Part shown: positions 54,267-64,000 of the stretch, one piece after another
Layout: each line of letters opens with the position of its first letter
Position numbering within the stretch: position 1 is the first letter of the stretch
DNA from: Coix lacryma-jobi var. lacryma-jobi
Lineage: Eukaryota > Streptophyta > Magnoliopsida > Poales > Poaceae
NCBI GenBank assembly: GCA_009763385.1
Contig: CM019831.1
Coordinates: forward strand, 87,579,845-87,643,844
Length of the DNA: 64,000 bases
Direction: 5' to 3'
Program-made: the position numbers and the translations under genes
The notes under the pieces: model-generated
Told to the model about the DNA's origin: nothing
What the model saw: only the letters and a program-made list of their open reading frames with translations
The model's database searches: none

Positions 54267-56340
54267 TGAAGGACCGAGAATGCAATAGCAAGGCGACCAG
54301 AGGGGGGGGGTGAATGGGAGCACAAAAATTTCTCTCGAAACTTTGGCCAAATGTCCCAAAATCAACCCCGAAAAGCTTCGACCAAAACCGTGATGCCCAC
54401 GACCCTTGGAAGAGGGTGGATGATCCCTAGGATCACAGCGAGGCACCACAAAGCGATAGCAAACCAAACGGCAAAGGCGCCGGCACAAGTTTGACCCCCA
54501 AAAACCAAGTGCCGAACATAGATAGACGGCTACGTCAAGAAGCTCCTAAATACCTATGCTAACAAGTACCAAAGATACCTAGAGAGGTTCCTTGGTCAAC
54601 TCTAGGGCAAAACGAGAAGTCCGGAACCCAAACGAACAAGCCGAGAGAGCAAACGCACTAAACCGGAGGCTACAGCAGGATCCCAGACTGTCCGGCAGTA
54701 CGATCGCAGACTGTCTGCCCAGTGCCGGACTGTCCGGGCTCAGGTCGCGGACTATCCGCCGGCCAAAAGAGCAAAACCGCATTGCTGCTGAAGTCCCCTG
54801 GACAGTTCCCGGACTGTCCGCGAAAACCAACGGCGGACTGTCCGCTGGTCAAACTTCGGCACTGTGCGCCGAGACACACAGCCACTGCTCGGCTGAGTCC
54901 CGACGCGCGGACTGTCCGCCGGTGAAACCGTGGACTGTCCGCGAACGCGCAGAGAGGGCGATTTCAGTCGCCTTCTCCCCAAATCTCTCCAAATTTGATC
55001 CAAATCAAAATCCCACGTTCCCAAACTTGGAGAAGATGATCATGGGGTAGTTAGAAGATTATCCCCAAGAAATCATCCGCTCAAATCGATTCAAACACCG
55101 GGAAATTGAGAGGGGAAGATCAAGAACAAAAAAGCGCCAAGAAAATGAAATCAACCCGATCTACTTGTTCGTGAGGAGCTAGATGAATTCCTTCGGTGGA
55201 AATGATCTCCTCACTATAAAGAACAAGTTGATTCAAACAGATTTCGCAGAGACGCAATAGAGAGGGAGATCGAGTGATGGGAAAATCACGGAGAAACAAA
55301 GAACGTGAAGAACACGAACAAAACGCGAATCAAGTCATCGATCTGCAACCGTGTGGCTACCACACGCTACAACAGTGAGGTTACGGCCTCACTTCCTCAA
55401 AATCTTCAGTACACAGAGGTATGGTTCTCTGCGGATCTCAGCTAGCTACAGCAGGGGATTGGGAGAGCAGGAAACCCTAGAAGCAAAGAGCAAATGTCTG
55501 AGATAGAATGGGAGGAGGGTGTCTCCCTCTACTTATCCTAATTCTAATTCCTACTCTACCCCTCTCTAATTACAGAGCGAACCAGCTAAACCCTAGGGTT
55601 ATTCTAGACCAACTCGATGGTAGGTGGATCCGACGGCCACGCCCGCACAACTGGTAGCGTTGCCTCGACGCAACCTCACCGATTGCCGCCACTGCTCCGC
55701 TTGTCCTTTTCCCGGACGTCGCACCCCCGATTTTGTGGCCCAAACCGGGAAACCAGCCTTCACAGCCAACCCCCGGTTTTGTGGCCGAAACCGGGAAACC
55801 CAACGTCTGTCGCCTGAGTTTTGTGGCCCAAACTCAGAAACCCGCAGCACCCTGGTTTTGTGGCCCAAACCTGGAAACCATCCTCAGCCCGAGTTTTGTG
55901 CCCAAAACTCGGCAAACCCGCAGCACCCAGGTTTTGTGGCCCAAACCTGGAAACCGTCCACCCGATGGTTTTTCTCTGGCTCTACCACCAAACCGAAGCT
56001 GTAGAGGGGATGCACCGCCCGTGCACCCTGTCCACCGACACGTGTCCCCAGGTCCTCGACCCAGGCAACACCGTGCCCGCAAGTCTCCGCTCGTCGCTGT
56101 CCCAGGCTGCCAGCCACCTCAGCTGATCCTCGGGCCACCGGTCCCTCAGTCCAAGCCTCACATCCGCCCTTCGCCACTCTCGGTCCCTCAGCACGGCACG
56201 TCTCTACTTGACCTTCACCTTGCCTCTGATCACTGTATCCGTGCTCGACACCTGCACAACACAAGCCAAAGAACATGCGCATTATCCCAGTTGACAATCA
56301 CTCATCACTCAGAGACTCGGCATACACCCATGTATCCGCA
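54267..56340 (-). repeat. Copia-2 3' LTR, full length
   Basis: 2074 bases, TGAAGGACCGAGAATGC to CATGTATCCGCA on the plus strand. It has a GGACTGTCC palindrome cluster at 54680-54955 (eight or more copies on this strand) and a hairpin array at 55727-55995 (arms CCGG, TGAG, CCTGG, CGAG, CAGG, with a GGTGG-type unit at the end). It is close in length to the copia-1 5' LTR, which supports the view that the short copia-1 3' LTR is the exception. Confidence 0.93.
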
Positions 56341-58005
56341 ATCTCCCCCTTGATGAGTGCATTGTCAACTACCAACACAAATCATAATAGAAAAAGAAAG
56401 AAGGAAGGAGTGAGAGGAGTAAAACTCGACAAAATGACCCAAAAGCATAGCAAAGCCGAAGAAGGTCAAGTGGAAAGAGCAAGACAACTTAGTTCCCAAA
56501 GACATGGGCAACGGCTCAACGCAACCAAGCAAAGCAAAAGCTAGCCCTCAAGAAGAGGTAGAACAGGCTCAACACCGCTAGCAGGAAAACTCGACACCAA
56601 TTGGAAAATCAACTGAACATCAAGCAAAACAGAGCTAGCCCTCAAGAAGAGGCAGAACGGGCTCAACACCGCTAGCAGATACCTATTGAGAAATCGAAGC
56701 AAATGCTAGTCCCTCAAGACAGAGGCACAGAGGCTCAACACAACTAGCAGAGAAAGCTCGATACCAAAACCTTACGGCCAACAGGAAGCAACAAACTCCC
56801 CCTCGAATGGTGCACACAACCAGGAAATCACTTAAAATCCCACTCGGAAAACAAAAATCCTGAGTCGAACACAGAGAGCACATATGATTTGCAATATCTC
56901 TCCCCCTTAGTTGAAAATGCACTTATCAAGTAAGAAGTCTCCCCCTCAGAAAATGCATCATCAAAAAGATGCCAACAAGAGAATCTCTCCCCCTTTCACA
57001 ATGCATATGAGTTAAGATGCAAGTTAGCAGCTTCAGGAATATAGTCGATAGAATATGAAGATGCTCGACAAAATGCAGAACCGATGACTCAACAATATGC
57101 ACATAATGTTAGCAAAGGCTCAAACTGATCACTAAATACAAAATATGAACATATGAGCAAAGTGAGCAATTTTTAGCCAAAAGGATTCACCATCAAAATA
57201 GCACTTAGACAAGTATAGACAGGAAGTCAACCAAGTGCTAAACATGTATACAAGGTGAACTACCCCTAGCAAAGTTCAATCATCATGCTATGGAATGAAA
57301 CATAGACTTGTGTATCCAAATTTTACCGGAGTTGCAGCGGTTTGAGTTACACAAGTTCAAATCTTAGCATGAGATTGCGAGAGGTTGAAAGCTTGTCTTG
57401 CCTAACTTTTCAACTGTGCGAAGCCTATGCAGAAGCAATCAGAAGCTTAAAGCAACAGTTTCGGTCATACACTACACACCTCAAGTTTAACTCAAATTGC
57501 AATGAGAAACAGTCTCGAAACTGTGATGTGTTGACAAGCAATCCCATCTCGATCTTTCTAATTCACTTCACTTGGTTCAAATTTAAAGCAGTATATGAAC
57601 AGACCAAGCAAGTGATCAACTCAGAACTAGAGACATAGCAACCTAGCATATATGAAAAGCACAAGTGTGATTTCAACATATTCTACACAGGCTAGTTGCA
57701 CATCTCGGTGGTGAACATTTTCAGGTTTTAAGTTCATTAAACAAGTTCACCATTTGAAAATGGCTCAGCTCATAACATGTATCAGTGATCAGTAGGAGCA
57801 GAAGCTACAAGCATCAGTAAGTAGCATCGGAGCATACACTAAACAGAGCATAGTCACATTCTAATGATTATACACATGATGCTCTGAATGTAAAAGTGCA
57901 AGATGAAATGCATGAAGAAATGCAAAACTCGAAAAGATACCAATTGAAGAAAAATGAGGAACAAAAAGTCAGTTTATGATACAAAAGCCAAAATGTTTCC
58001 CCCAT
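56341..58005 (-). other. Copia-2 3' noncoding region with multiple polypurine tracts
   Basis: Reverse polypurine tracts at 56342 (next to the LTR), 56793, 56900, 56941 and 56987. GCTAG...CTAGC repeats at 56540-56760 mirror those of copia-1. No env-like ORF. The small frame at 57342-57638 has no counterpart in copia-1 and is not supported as a gene. Confidence 0.8.
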
Positions 58006-59658
58006 CTAAAAGGGGAAACACACACCAAGCTCACCTCTCAACCTAGAAAAAGTTGATTGGTCCAACGGCTTGGTGAAAAGATCAGCCAACTGATGATGAG
58101 TATCGACATGGCGAAGGTCGATATCACCCTTCTCATAATGGTCTCGCAAAAAATGAAAGCGCACATCAATGTGTTTGGTCTTCGAGTGCAGCACGGGGTT
58201 CTTAGCAACGCTAATAGCACTCGTGCTGTCACAAAGCAAAGGAACATGAGAAAAGCTCAGACCAAAGTCACGCAAAGTGGCCATCATCCAGAGTAACTGG
58301 GAACAGTAGCTAGCTGCAGCAACATACTCAGCCTCTGTGGTAGACTGGACGACACTAGACTGCTTACGAGAGGACCACGATACAAGAGAAGAACCAATAA
58401 ACTGGCAAGTCCCAGAAGTGGACTTGCGATCAATACGACAACCAGCAAAATCGGCATCGGAATAACCGCAAAGGAAGAGGGTGGAGGAAGCAGAATACCA
58501 AATCCCAAATTCTGGAGTGAAGGATAAGTACCTCATTATGCGCTTGACCGCCTGACGGTGAGAAGTGCGCAGCGATGATTGAAATCGCACGCACAGACAC
58601 ACCGCGAACTGGATGTCCGAGCGTGTCGCCATCAGGTACAGCAGCGACCCGATCATACTCTGGTACTCCTTCTGGTCCACTGCTTCTCCATCCACATCCG
58701 CATCCAGGGCCGCCGTGGTCGGCATGGGTGTTGGAAGAGGCTTGGACTCACCCATGTCGAACTTCTTCAGGATGTCCTTGGTGTACTTGCCCTGGTGCAC
58801 GAACGTCCCTTCTCGGGATTGCTTGATTTGCAACCCAAGGAAAAACGTCAACTCGCCCATCATGCTCATCTCAAACTCCCTGCTCATAGTGTCTGCAAAC
58901 TTGGCAACCAAAGCGTGAGAAGAACCACCGAAAATGATATCATCCACGTAAATCTGGACCAAGAGTGAGTCAGTGCCTTGCTTGAGGAGAAAAAGCGTTT
59001 TATCCACACATCCCATTTTAAAACCCTTAGCAAGCAAAAAGGTTTTCAACCTATCATACCAGGCTCTAGGGGCTTGTTTCAAACCATACAAAGCTTTGTG
59101 AAGTTTAAAAACATGGTTTGGAAACTTGGGATTTTCGAAACCGGGGGGTTGTCTCACATATACCTCCTCTTCTATGTAGCCGTTTAAGAAGGCACTCTTG
59201 ACATCCATTTGAAAAAGTTTAAAACCTTTGGATGCAGCAAAAGCCAAGAGTATCCTAATTGCCTCCAAATGATTTACAGGAGCAAAAGTCTCCTCATAGT
59301 CTATCCCTTCCTTCTGACTATATCCCTAGGCAACTAGTCTGGCCTTGTTTCTCACAACATGGCCATTCTCTCCTTGTTTGTTTTTGAAAACCCATTTTGT
59401 CCCAATAGGGTGACACTCAGGAGGAAGAGGAACCAAAACCCAAACCCAATTTCGCTCGAAATTTTCTAACTCCTCATGCTTGGCATTGACCCAATCCGGA
59501 TCAGATAAAGCGTGTCCAACATCTCGGGGTTCAAAATCAGCAACAAATGCAGAATGAGCAAAGTGAGAGATTTGTTGTGACCTTGACCGAGTGACACGTT
59601 CGCCGATGCTGCCGATCATCTGTTGAGGCGGGTGCTGGCGCTGGATGTGTCGTGGCAC
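58006..59658 (-). pseudogene. Copia-2 reverse transcriptase and RNase H
   Basis: One frame with a single TAG at 59326-59328, where copia-1 has CAG (LVAQGYS). [53 protein letters not shown], catalytic YVDDIIFGG. RNase [54 protein letters not shown], end CFPF. The 420-residue stretch 59268-58006 is fully open with all catalytic residues. Confidence 0.95.
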
Positions 59659-61194
59659 CTCCCGAGCTGAAGTGATCGCCCCCTCAACAGCAGCTGGTGC
59701 CTCCTTAGGTACAAAGGGTACTGCTCGAGGTGGCGGATCCCATGGCCCCTAGGAAGAAGAGGTGTCGGGGCCATGAGTGGTAGTAGAAGCTGCTCCTTGC
59801 AGCACAGTAGGTGGAGGGGTGCTGGATCATCCATACCTTCAGCACCCTCGTCCTCGTCATCAAAAAGAGGCTCACCAACCTCATGATCACCTGCACGCTC
59901 AAAACGAGAAGAAAGACAAACCATGGTCTCGTCGAAGGTGACATCTGATGTCTCCATGACTCGGTTAGTGTCAAGGTTAAGTACACGATATGCACTAGTA
60001 TGAGTGCCATAACCCAAAAACAGACCGTCAGAAGAACGAGACTCAAACTTGTCCAAGTTGCCCTTTTTGAGTATAAAACAATGGCAACCAAAAACTCGAA
60101 AATAACTCACCTTGGGCAGTTTTCTGAAACGCAACTCATAAGAAGTCTTTTTCAAGAAAGCTCAGAGAAAAATGCGATTGGAAATGTAGCATGCAGTGCT
60201 CATAGCTTCGGCCCAATATCGCCTAGGAGTCCTATGCTCATCGAGCATCATCCTGGCCATCTCTACAAGGGTCCAATTCTTCCTCTCTACAACACCATTC
60301 TGTGGCGGTGTGTAGGGGGAAGAAAACTGATGCTCTAAACCCAAAGAGTTGCAAAACTTCTCAAAATCTGAATTCTTGAATTCGGAACCATTATCACTCC
60401 TAATAGCTCGCATCGAGTTCAAAGGGAACTCGTTCTGAAGACGCAAAATCAGATTGCGAGCAAAGGAGAAAGTCTCGGTCTTCTCAGCTAAAAAGAAGAC
60501 CCACGAATATCTCGAAAAGTCATCAACAACAACAAGCACATACCACTTCCCCCCCAACCGAGCTCACCCGAGCCGGACCAACAAGGTCCATATGCAAAAG
60601 CTCTCCAGGGCGCTTGGTCATGACCTGAGTCACTGGATGGTGGGGAGCGGCAACCATCTTCCCATGTCTACAAGAGTGGCAAACAAGATCCTTCTCCATA
60701 TGTAACTTGGGCAATCCTCGGATTAGGCCAAGTGAACTAAGCCTTGCAAGCAAGTCGAAGCTCAAATGTCCAAGTCTCCTATGCCACTTCCAAAGATCAG
60801 AGGAGGAAGGTCCAGCCACAAGACAACGAGAAGTGCCAAAGGACTCCGAGAAATTCGCACGAAAGACTTTTCCAAAAGGCGAAATCATACAAACAAGATT
60901 ACCCTGAGGATCCAAAATACGACTGAGATTCGGTTTAAAATGAATCTCATAGTCATCATCGAAAAGTTGCGAAACAGAAAGAAGGTTAAAATGCAAGTTA
61001 GAAACAAGAGCAACATCGCGCAACACAAAGTGCTCATTAACTCGCACCGACCCACGAGACAAGACTTTACCTTTGCTATTGTCGCCGAAGGTGATAAACT
61101 CCTTTCCGGCGACTGGACTAAGACAGGAGAACCACTTGGCGTTTCCGGTCATGTGCCTTGAGCAACCGGATTCCACCAACCAAATGTTCTCCAA
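59616..61194 (-). pseudogene. Copia-2 protease and integrase
   Basis: The pol frame opens at the TTG read from 61194; a TGA sits directly upstream in this frame. The protease box reads WLVESGCSRHM, with the catalytic Asp replaced by Glu (codon 61171-61173), so protease is probably inactive. Zinc region WHRRLGHLSFD...CHSCRHGKM. A frameshift at about 60530-60555 follows VGGKW. Integrase core: IRSDNGSEFKN and PPQNGVVERKN in the second frame, a TGA near 60160 (RIFL, stop, AFLKK), then FLKKTSYELRF...DGLFLGYGTH and an acidic/Pro-rich linker. A further frame change leads to RT near 59640. Confidence 0.92.
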
Positions 61195-61208
61195 TCATTT
61201 TACCTATA

Positions 61209-63827
61209 TCAATAAAAAGACATAGGGTGAGCATATGGTCCAACACTGGGGTTAGTGAAATAAGGGGAAGACCAGTGTTGGGCCGGCTGCTCAAAAGAAC
61301 GGTTAGAAGAAAAACCATTCCTAGCACGTCTACGGGGAAAGCGATCACCACGCTGAGGGAAACGTGGTCCGCTGGGGAAAGAGCGCTCACCGCGATACTC
61401 AAAACGCGGTGGAGGGAAACGCTCAACTGCAAAGCCACCGCCACGGGGTCCATAGCCTACAACTGCAGGCTCCCGCCGGGCACAACCTCCCTGACGCCTA
61501 GGACCTTGAGGCACTGCACCTCTAGGCCTAGCAGCTCTCCTCGGAGCTCTCCTCTGAACATTCGGCACATGTACATCATGGAAAGGATGCTACATGTCTG
61601 TGTTGTTCATCTCCTTTGCACGGCGCGCCTCTCTCTTGCACCGAAAGCAAAACTCACTCAAGTGTCCATCATGCCCACAGTGTTCACAATGGTACCTCAC
61701 CGCTCTCAAAGGGGGTTGTTGGTACTCACGGTAGTGGGTGTGGATCACTTTGCCCTTCTGTGGCACAGGCTCCTCCTGGATAGGTGGCATTGTGTCCAGT
61801 TTGTTCTTGAGGTGGTTGGGTTTGGGATGCCACACTTGGTTCTTGGGTGGAGCTCTCGGAGGTTCCTCAAACACTCCATCCTTGGCGTTAGGCTTGAGAG
61901 GCTCTTTGGGTGGAATCTTTGTAAGTTTGGGAGTAGTGGTGGAGATGGGCTTCTCACATGGGTTCAGACCACTCGACTCTCCAATCTTGCCAAAAGACGA
62001 CACATCAACACCCGGAGCGAAACCTACACCTGGACCTCCAGCAGCACGCTTGAACTAGGAGATCATCATCCCAAGCTGCGGCTCACCACAAGACACCCAT
62101 GACAAGATGGTCCGAAGGTATGTGTTTTCTTCCTCGATTTGCATCTTGCCATGCTTCACATTGGCAATCTCCATCTCCAGACCCTCGCACAAAGCGCACC
62201 TAGCCACACAAGTGCTACCCGAGCTGGCCTTCTCAAGAGACTCAATCTTGGCAATCTTCTCTGCCAACTCGGTTTGCAAGCCAGGACAAGTCTTGCATGC
62301 ACCCAACAACAAGGGCCTAGCCCGGAGCTCATCCACCTCTCCTACCAGCGCAACATACTTACCTCTCAAAGTGAGAAGGTCAGTCATGTGCGTGGTGCAC
62401 ATCTCACACTCGGCCTCCTTAGACACGACCACGGTGGACTTGGCAAACTCAAGCTCCCTCACCGTGTCCTCCCACTTCTGCCTAAACTCCTTGTGCTCTC
62501 TAGCAGCACGCCTAAGCAGCTTATCCTGACTAAGCAAGGCGGCAGTAAGCTTCTCGACCTCAGCAGACAGTTCATCGGGGGTCAGAGATACCTGGGAGGT
62601 GTCGTCGTCGTCATCGTCGTTCCGAGGAGTGTCGCCGTCGACCTCCATGCCGAGGGCCATGGTGCAGAAGCCCTTGTCGTCGGCGAAGAAGCAGAGGCCG
62701 TTGAGCTTGTCCTCGATCCTCTTCTTCTTCTCGGACTCGTCGTCGCTTGAGGAAGCGGAGTCGTCATCCGAGTCATCGACGTCGCTGAGCGTGGCGAAGA
62801 AAGCACGCTGCTCAGCCTGGGCCTTCTCCAAGTACTTGGTCTTGATGTACTCCTTGTTGAAGCCGCCCTTCCGCTTGTGCTTCGCGGGGACGTACTTCTC
62901 CTTGCGCTTGTCGGAGTCGTACTTGTGCCCATGATAGCCCTTCCCAGAATGCTTGTTCTTCTTGGGACAGTGGGCGATGAAGTGATCGGGGTTGCCGCAC
63001 TCGAAACAGCCCGAGCGTCATGCTCCGCGCCGACGGTTCATGCGGTTGTTGTGGAACCGCGAGAACCGGTTGGCAAGCAAAGCCAACTCGTCGTCTCCCA
63101 AAGACTCCAACTACTCCTCTGTGACAGACAAGAGAGAAGAAAGTGCAAATCCTCCAGAGGGGTTAGCAGAAGAGCCAGAAAGCAAAGCCATTGATGGGCC
63201 AGAAGGATTTTCATAAGAAGCCCTCGCCATGGCATCGATCTCACTGGACTTGAGCTTACTGAAGAGCTCGTGGCACGTGAGGGTCTCATAGTTAGGCGAT
63301 TCGATGATCGCCTGAACCTTGGAATCCCACACCGACCGATCAAGGGTATGCAAAAGCTTCAAAGCCCTCTCATGATCGTTGAAAGGCAACAGCTCCTTGT
63401 TAGCCCGCATCCTGTTGACAATCACCTGAAAGCGAGCGAATAAACTTTCTATGCTCTCGCCAGGCATATGTCGAAAGTTCTCATACTCTCGCTTGAACGA
63501 CTCATAGAGACGGGTTTTGACTTGAGAGGTTCCCTCATGGAAACGCATGAGGGTAGCCCAAATCTCCCGAGTCGTAGCGAGGTGAGAAACGCGATCATAC
63601 TCACTCATGCTCAGACATGAGAAAAGAGCATTACGGGCTCGGCTGTTGGCATCGTGCTCATCGATCTGATGCTGAGTCACACGAGCAGCCAAGACCACGT
63701 AATTGACAGAGTTGCAAATATCCCAAATGGAAGCACCAATACTCTGCAGATAGGCCGACATGCGTATCTTCCAATACGCATAGTTCGTCCCATCAAAAAA
63801 CGATGGTTTGCCCACCCCGCGATCCAT
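61209..63827 (-). pseudogene. Copia-2 gag with nonsense changes
   Basis: A single frame throughout from MDRGVGKPSFFDG to MSFY, closed by TAG at 63111-63113 (CAG in copia-1), a TGA near 63017, TAG at 62055-62057 and TAG at 61590-61592. The zinc knuckle CFECGNPDHFIAHC is intact, unlike copia-1. Coiled coil (EVEKLTAALLSQDKLLRRAARE) and second Cys/His cluster (CEHCGHDGHLSEFC) are present. The Arg/Pro repeat region is shorter than in copia-1 (one unit in place of two to three). Confidence 0.93.
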
Positions 63828-63876
63828 GTCGCCTTCTGTGGATCTGGAACCGGCTAAGGTGGAAGATCCTTAACCC

Positions 63877-63888
63877 GCTCTGATACCA
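63877..63888 (-). promoter_or_regulatory. Copia-2 primer binding site (initiator Met tRNA)
   Basis: GCTCTGATACCA on the plus strand, i.e. TGGTATCAGAGC in element direction, two bases from the LTR. Confidence 0.95.
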
Positions 63889-63890
63889 AT

Positions 63891-64000
63891 TAAAGGACCG
63901 AGAATGCAATAGCAAGGCGACCAGAGGGGGGTGAATGGGAGCACAAAAATTTCTCTCGAAACTTTGGCCAAATGTCCCAAAATCAACCTCGAAAAGCTTC
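63891..64000 (-). repeat. Copia-2 5' LTR, partial
   Basis: TAAAGGACCGAGAATGC... matches the 3' LTR start TGAAGGACCGAG except that the terminal TG is TA, so the 5' LTR ends in TA in place of CA in element direction. The rest is beyond the window. Confidence 0.9.

Larger units (their letters stand above)
54267..64000 (-). mobile_element. Copia-2: Sirevirus-type Ty1/copia, 5' LTR continues past window
   Basis: Read on the minus strand: 5' LTR end (63891-64000 and beyond), initiator-Met primer site, gag, PR-IN, RT-RH, 1.66-kb 3' region, 3' LTR (54267-56340). Same family as copia-1, with gag and pol aligning nearly end to end. Left target flank is aactc (54262-54266); the right one is outside. 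It inserted into the LTR of copia-4. Coding damage is mainly nonsense changes. Confidence 0.93.

Noticed and set aside
1..64000. Host protein genes, tRNA or rRNA genes, microRNA loci
   Set aside because: Every stretch could be assigned to a retroelement, its flank or a repeat. No host exon structure or RNA gene was recognised by reading, though a search could still find a small one.

Overview
The window is a block of nested LTR retrotransposons from a plant nuclear genome, very probably a grass (Poaceae). The lineage mix points there: Sirevirus-type Ty1/copia with palindrome-rich LTRs, a Tat-type Ty3/gypsy element with an intron-bearing antisense gene in its 3' region, and Athila-type gypsy elements with the TGGCGCCGTTGCCGGG primer site. 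I see no host gene, tRNA, rRNA or organelle sequence. I cannot name the species.

Layout. 1-14299: Tat-type gypsy element on the minus strand (right-hand 5' LTR 13679-14299, gag, protease, RT, RNase H, integrase, two minisatellites, antisense gene 61-2937; its 3' LTR lies left of the window). A 2.5-kb copia solo LTR (5954-8448, TSD gcttg) splits its integrase. 14300-15393 and 26030-26962: remains of an older Athila-like element X, split by a full-length Sirevirus copia (copia-1, 15394-26029, plus strand, TSD aaatt). X's LTR is split again by a non-autonomous plus-strand gypsy element (LTR TGTGGGGA..., first base 26963, last base 52904, TSD agggc). That gypsy element's 5' LTR holds an Athila element (27161-31024, internally deleted; 37263-47172, near complete). 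Its interior holds a minus-strand copia (copia-3, 31542-32915 and 47689-50279). 52905-53102 is X again, broken by a plus-strand copia LTR (53103-54266), which is itself broken by a minus-strand copia (copia-2, 54267 past the window end).

The main large-scale event is a tandem segmental duplication of about 16 kb. Positions 12294-32915 (unit A) and 32926-48949 (unit B) carry the same nested series: Tat gag and LTR, X gag, X LTR, gypsy LTR, Athila, gypsy interior, copia-3 LTR. They join at 32916-32925. Copia-1 lies only in unit A, with a clean empty site in unit B. The Athila copy has lost about 6 kb only in unit A. After removing the insertion and the deletion the two lengths agree within a few bases.

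All element genes are damaged. Many stops are CAG to TAG or CGA to TGA, the pattern expected from deamination of methylated cytosine. The most intact coding region is the gag-pol of the unit B Athila (41352-45780). The most unusual signal is the hairpin array in the Sirevirus LTRs: the stem arms change from hairpin to hairpin but remain complementary, while the loop is nearly constant.
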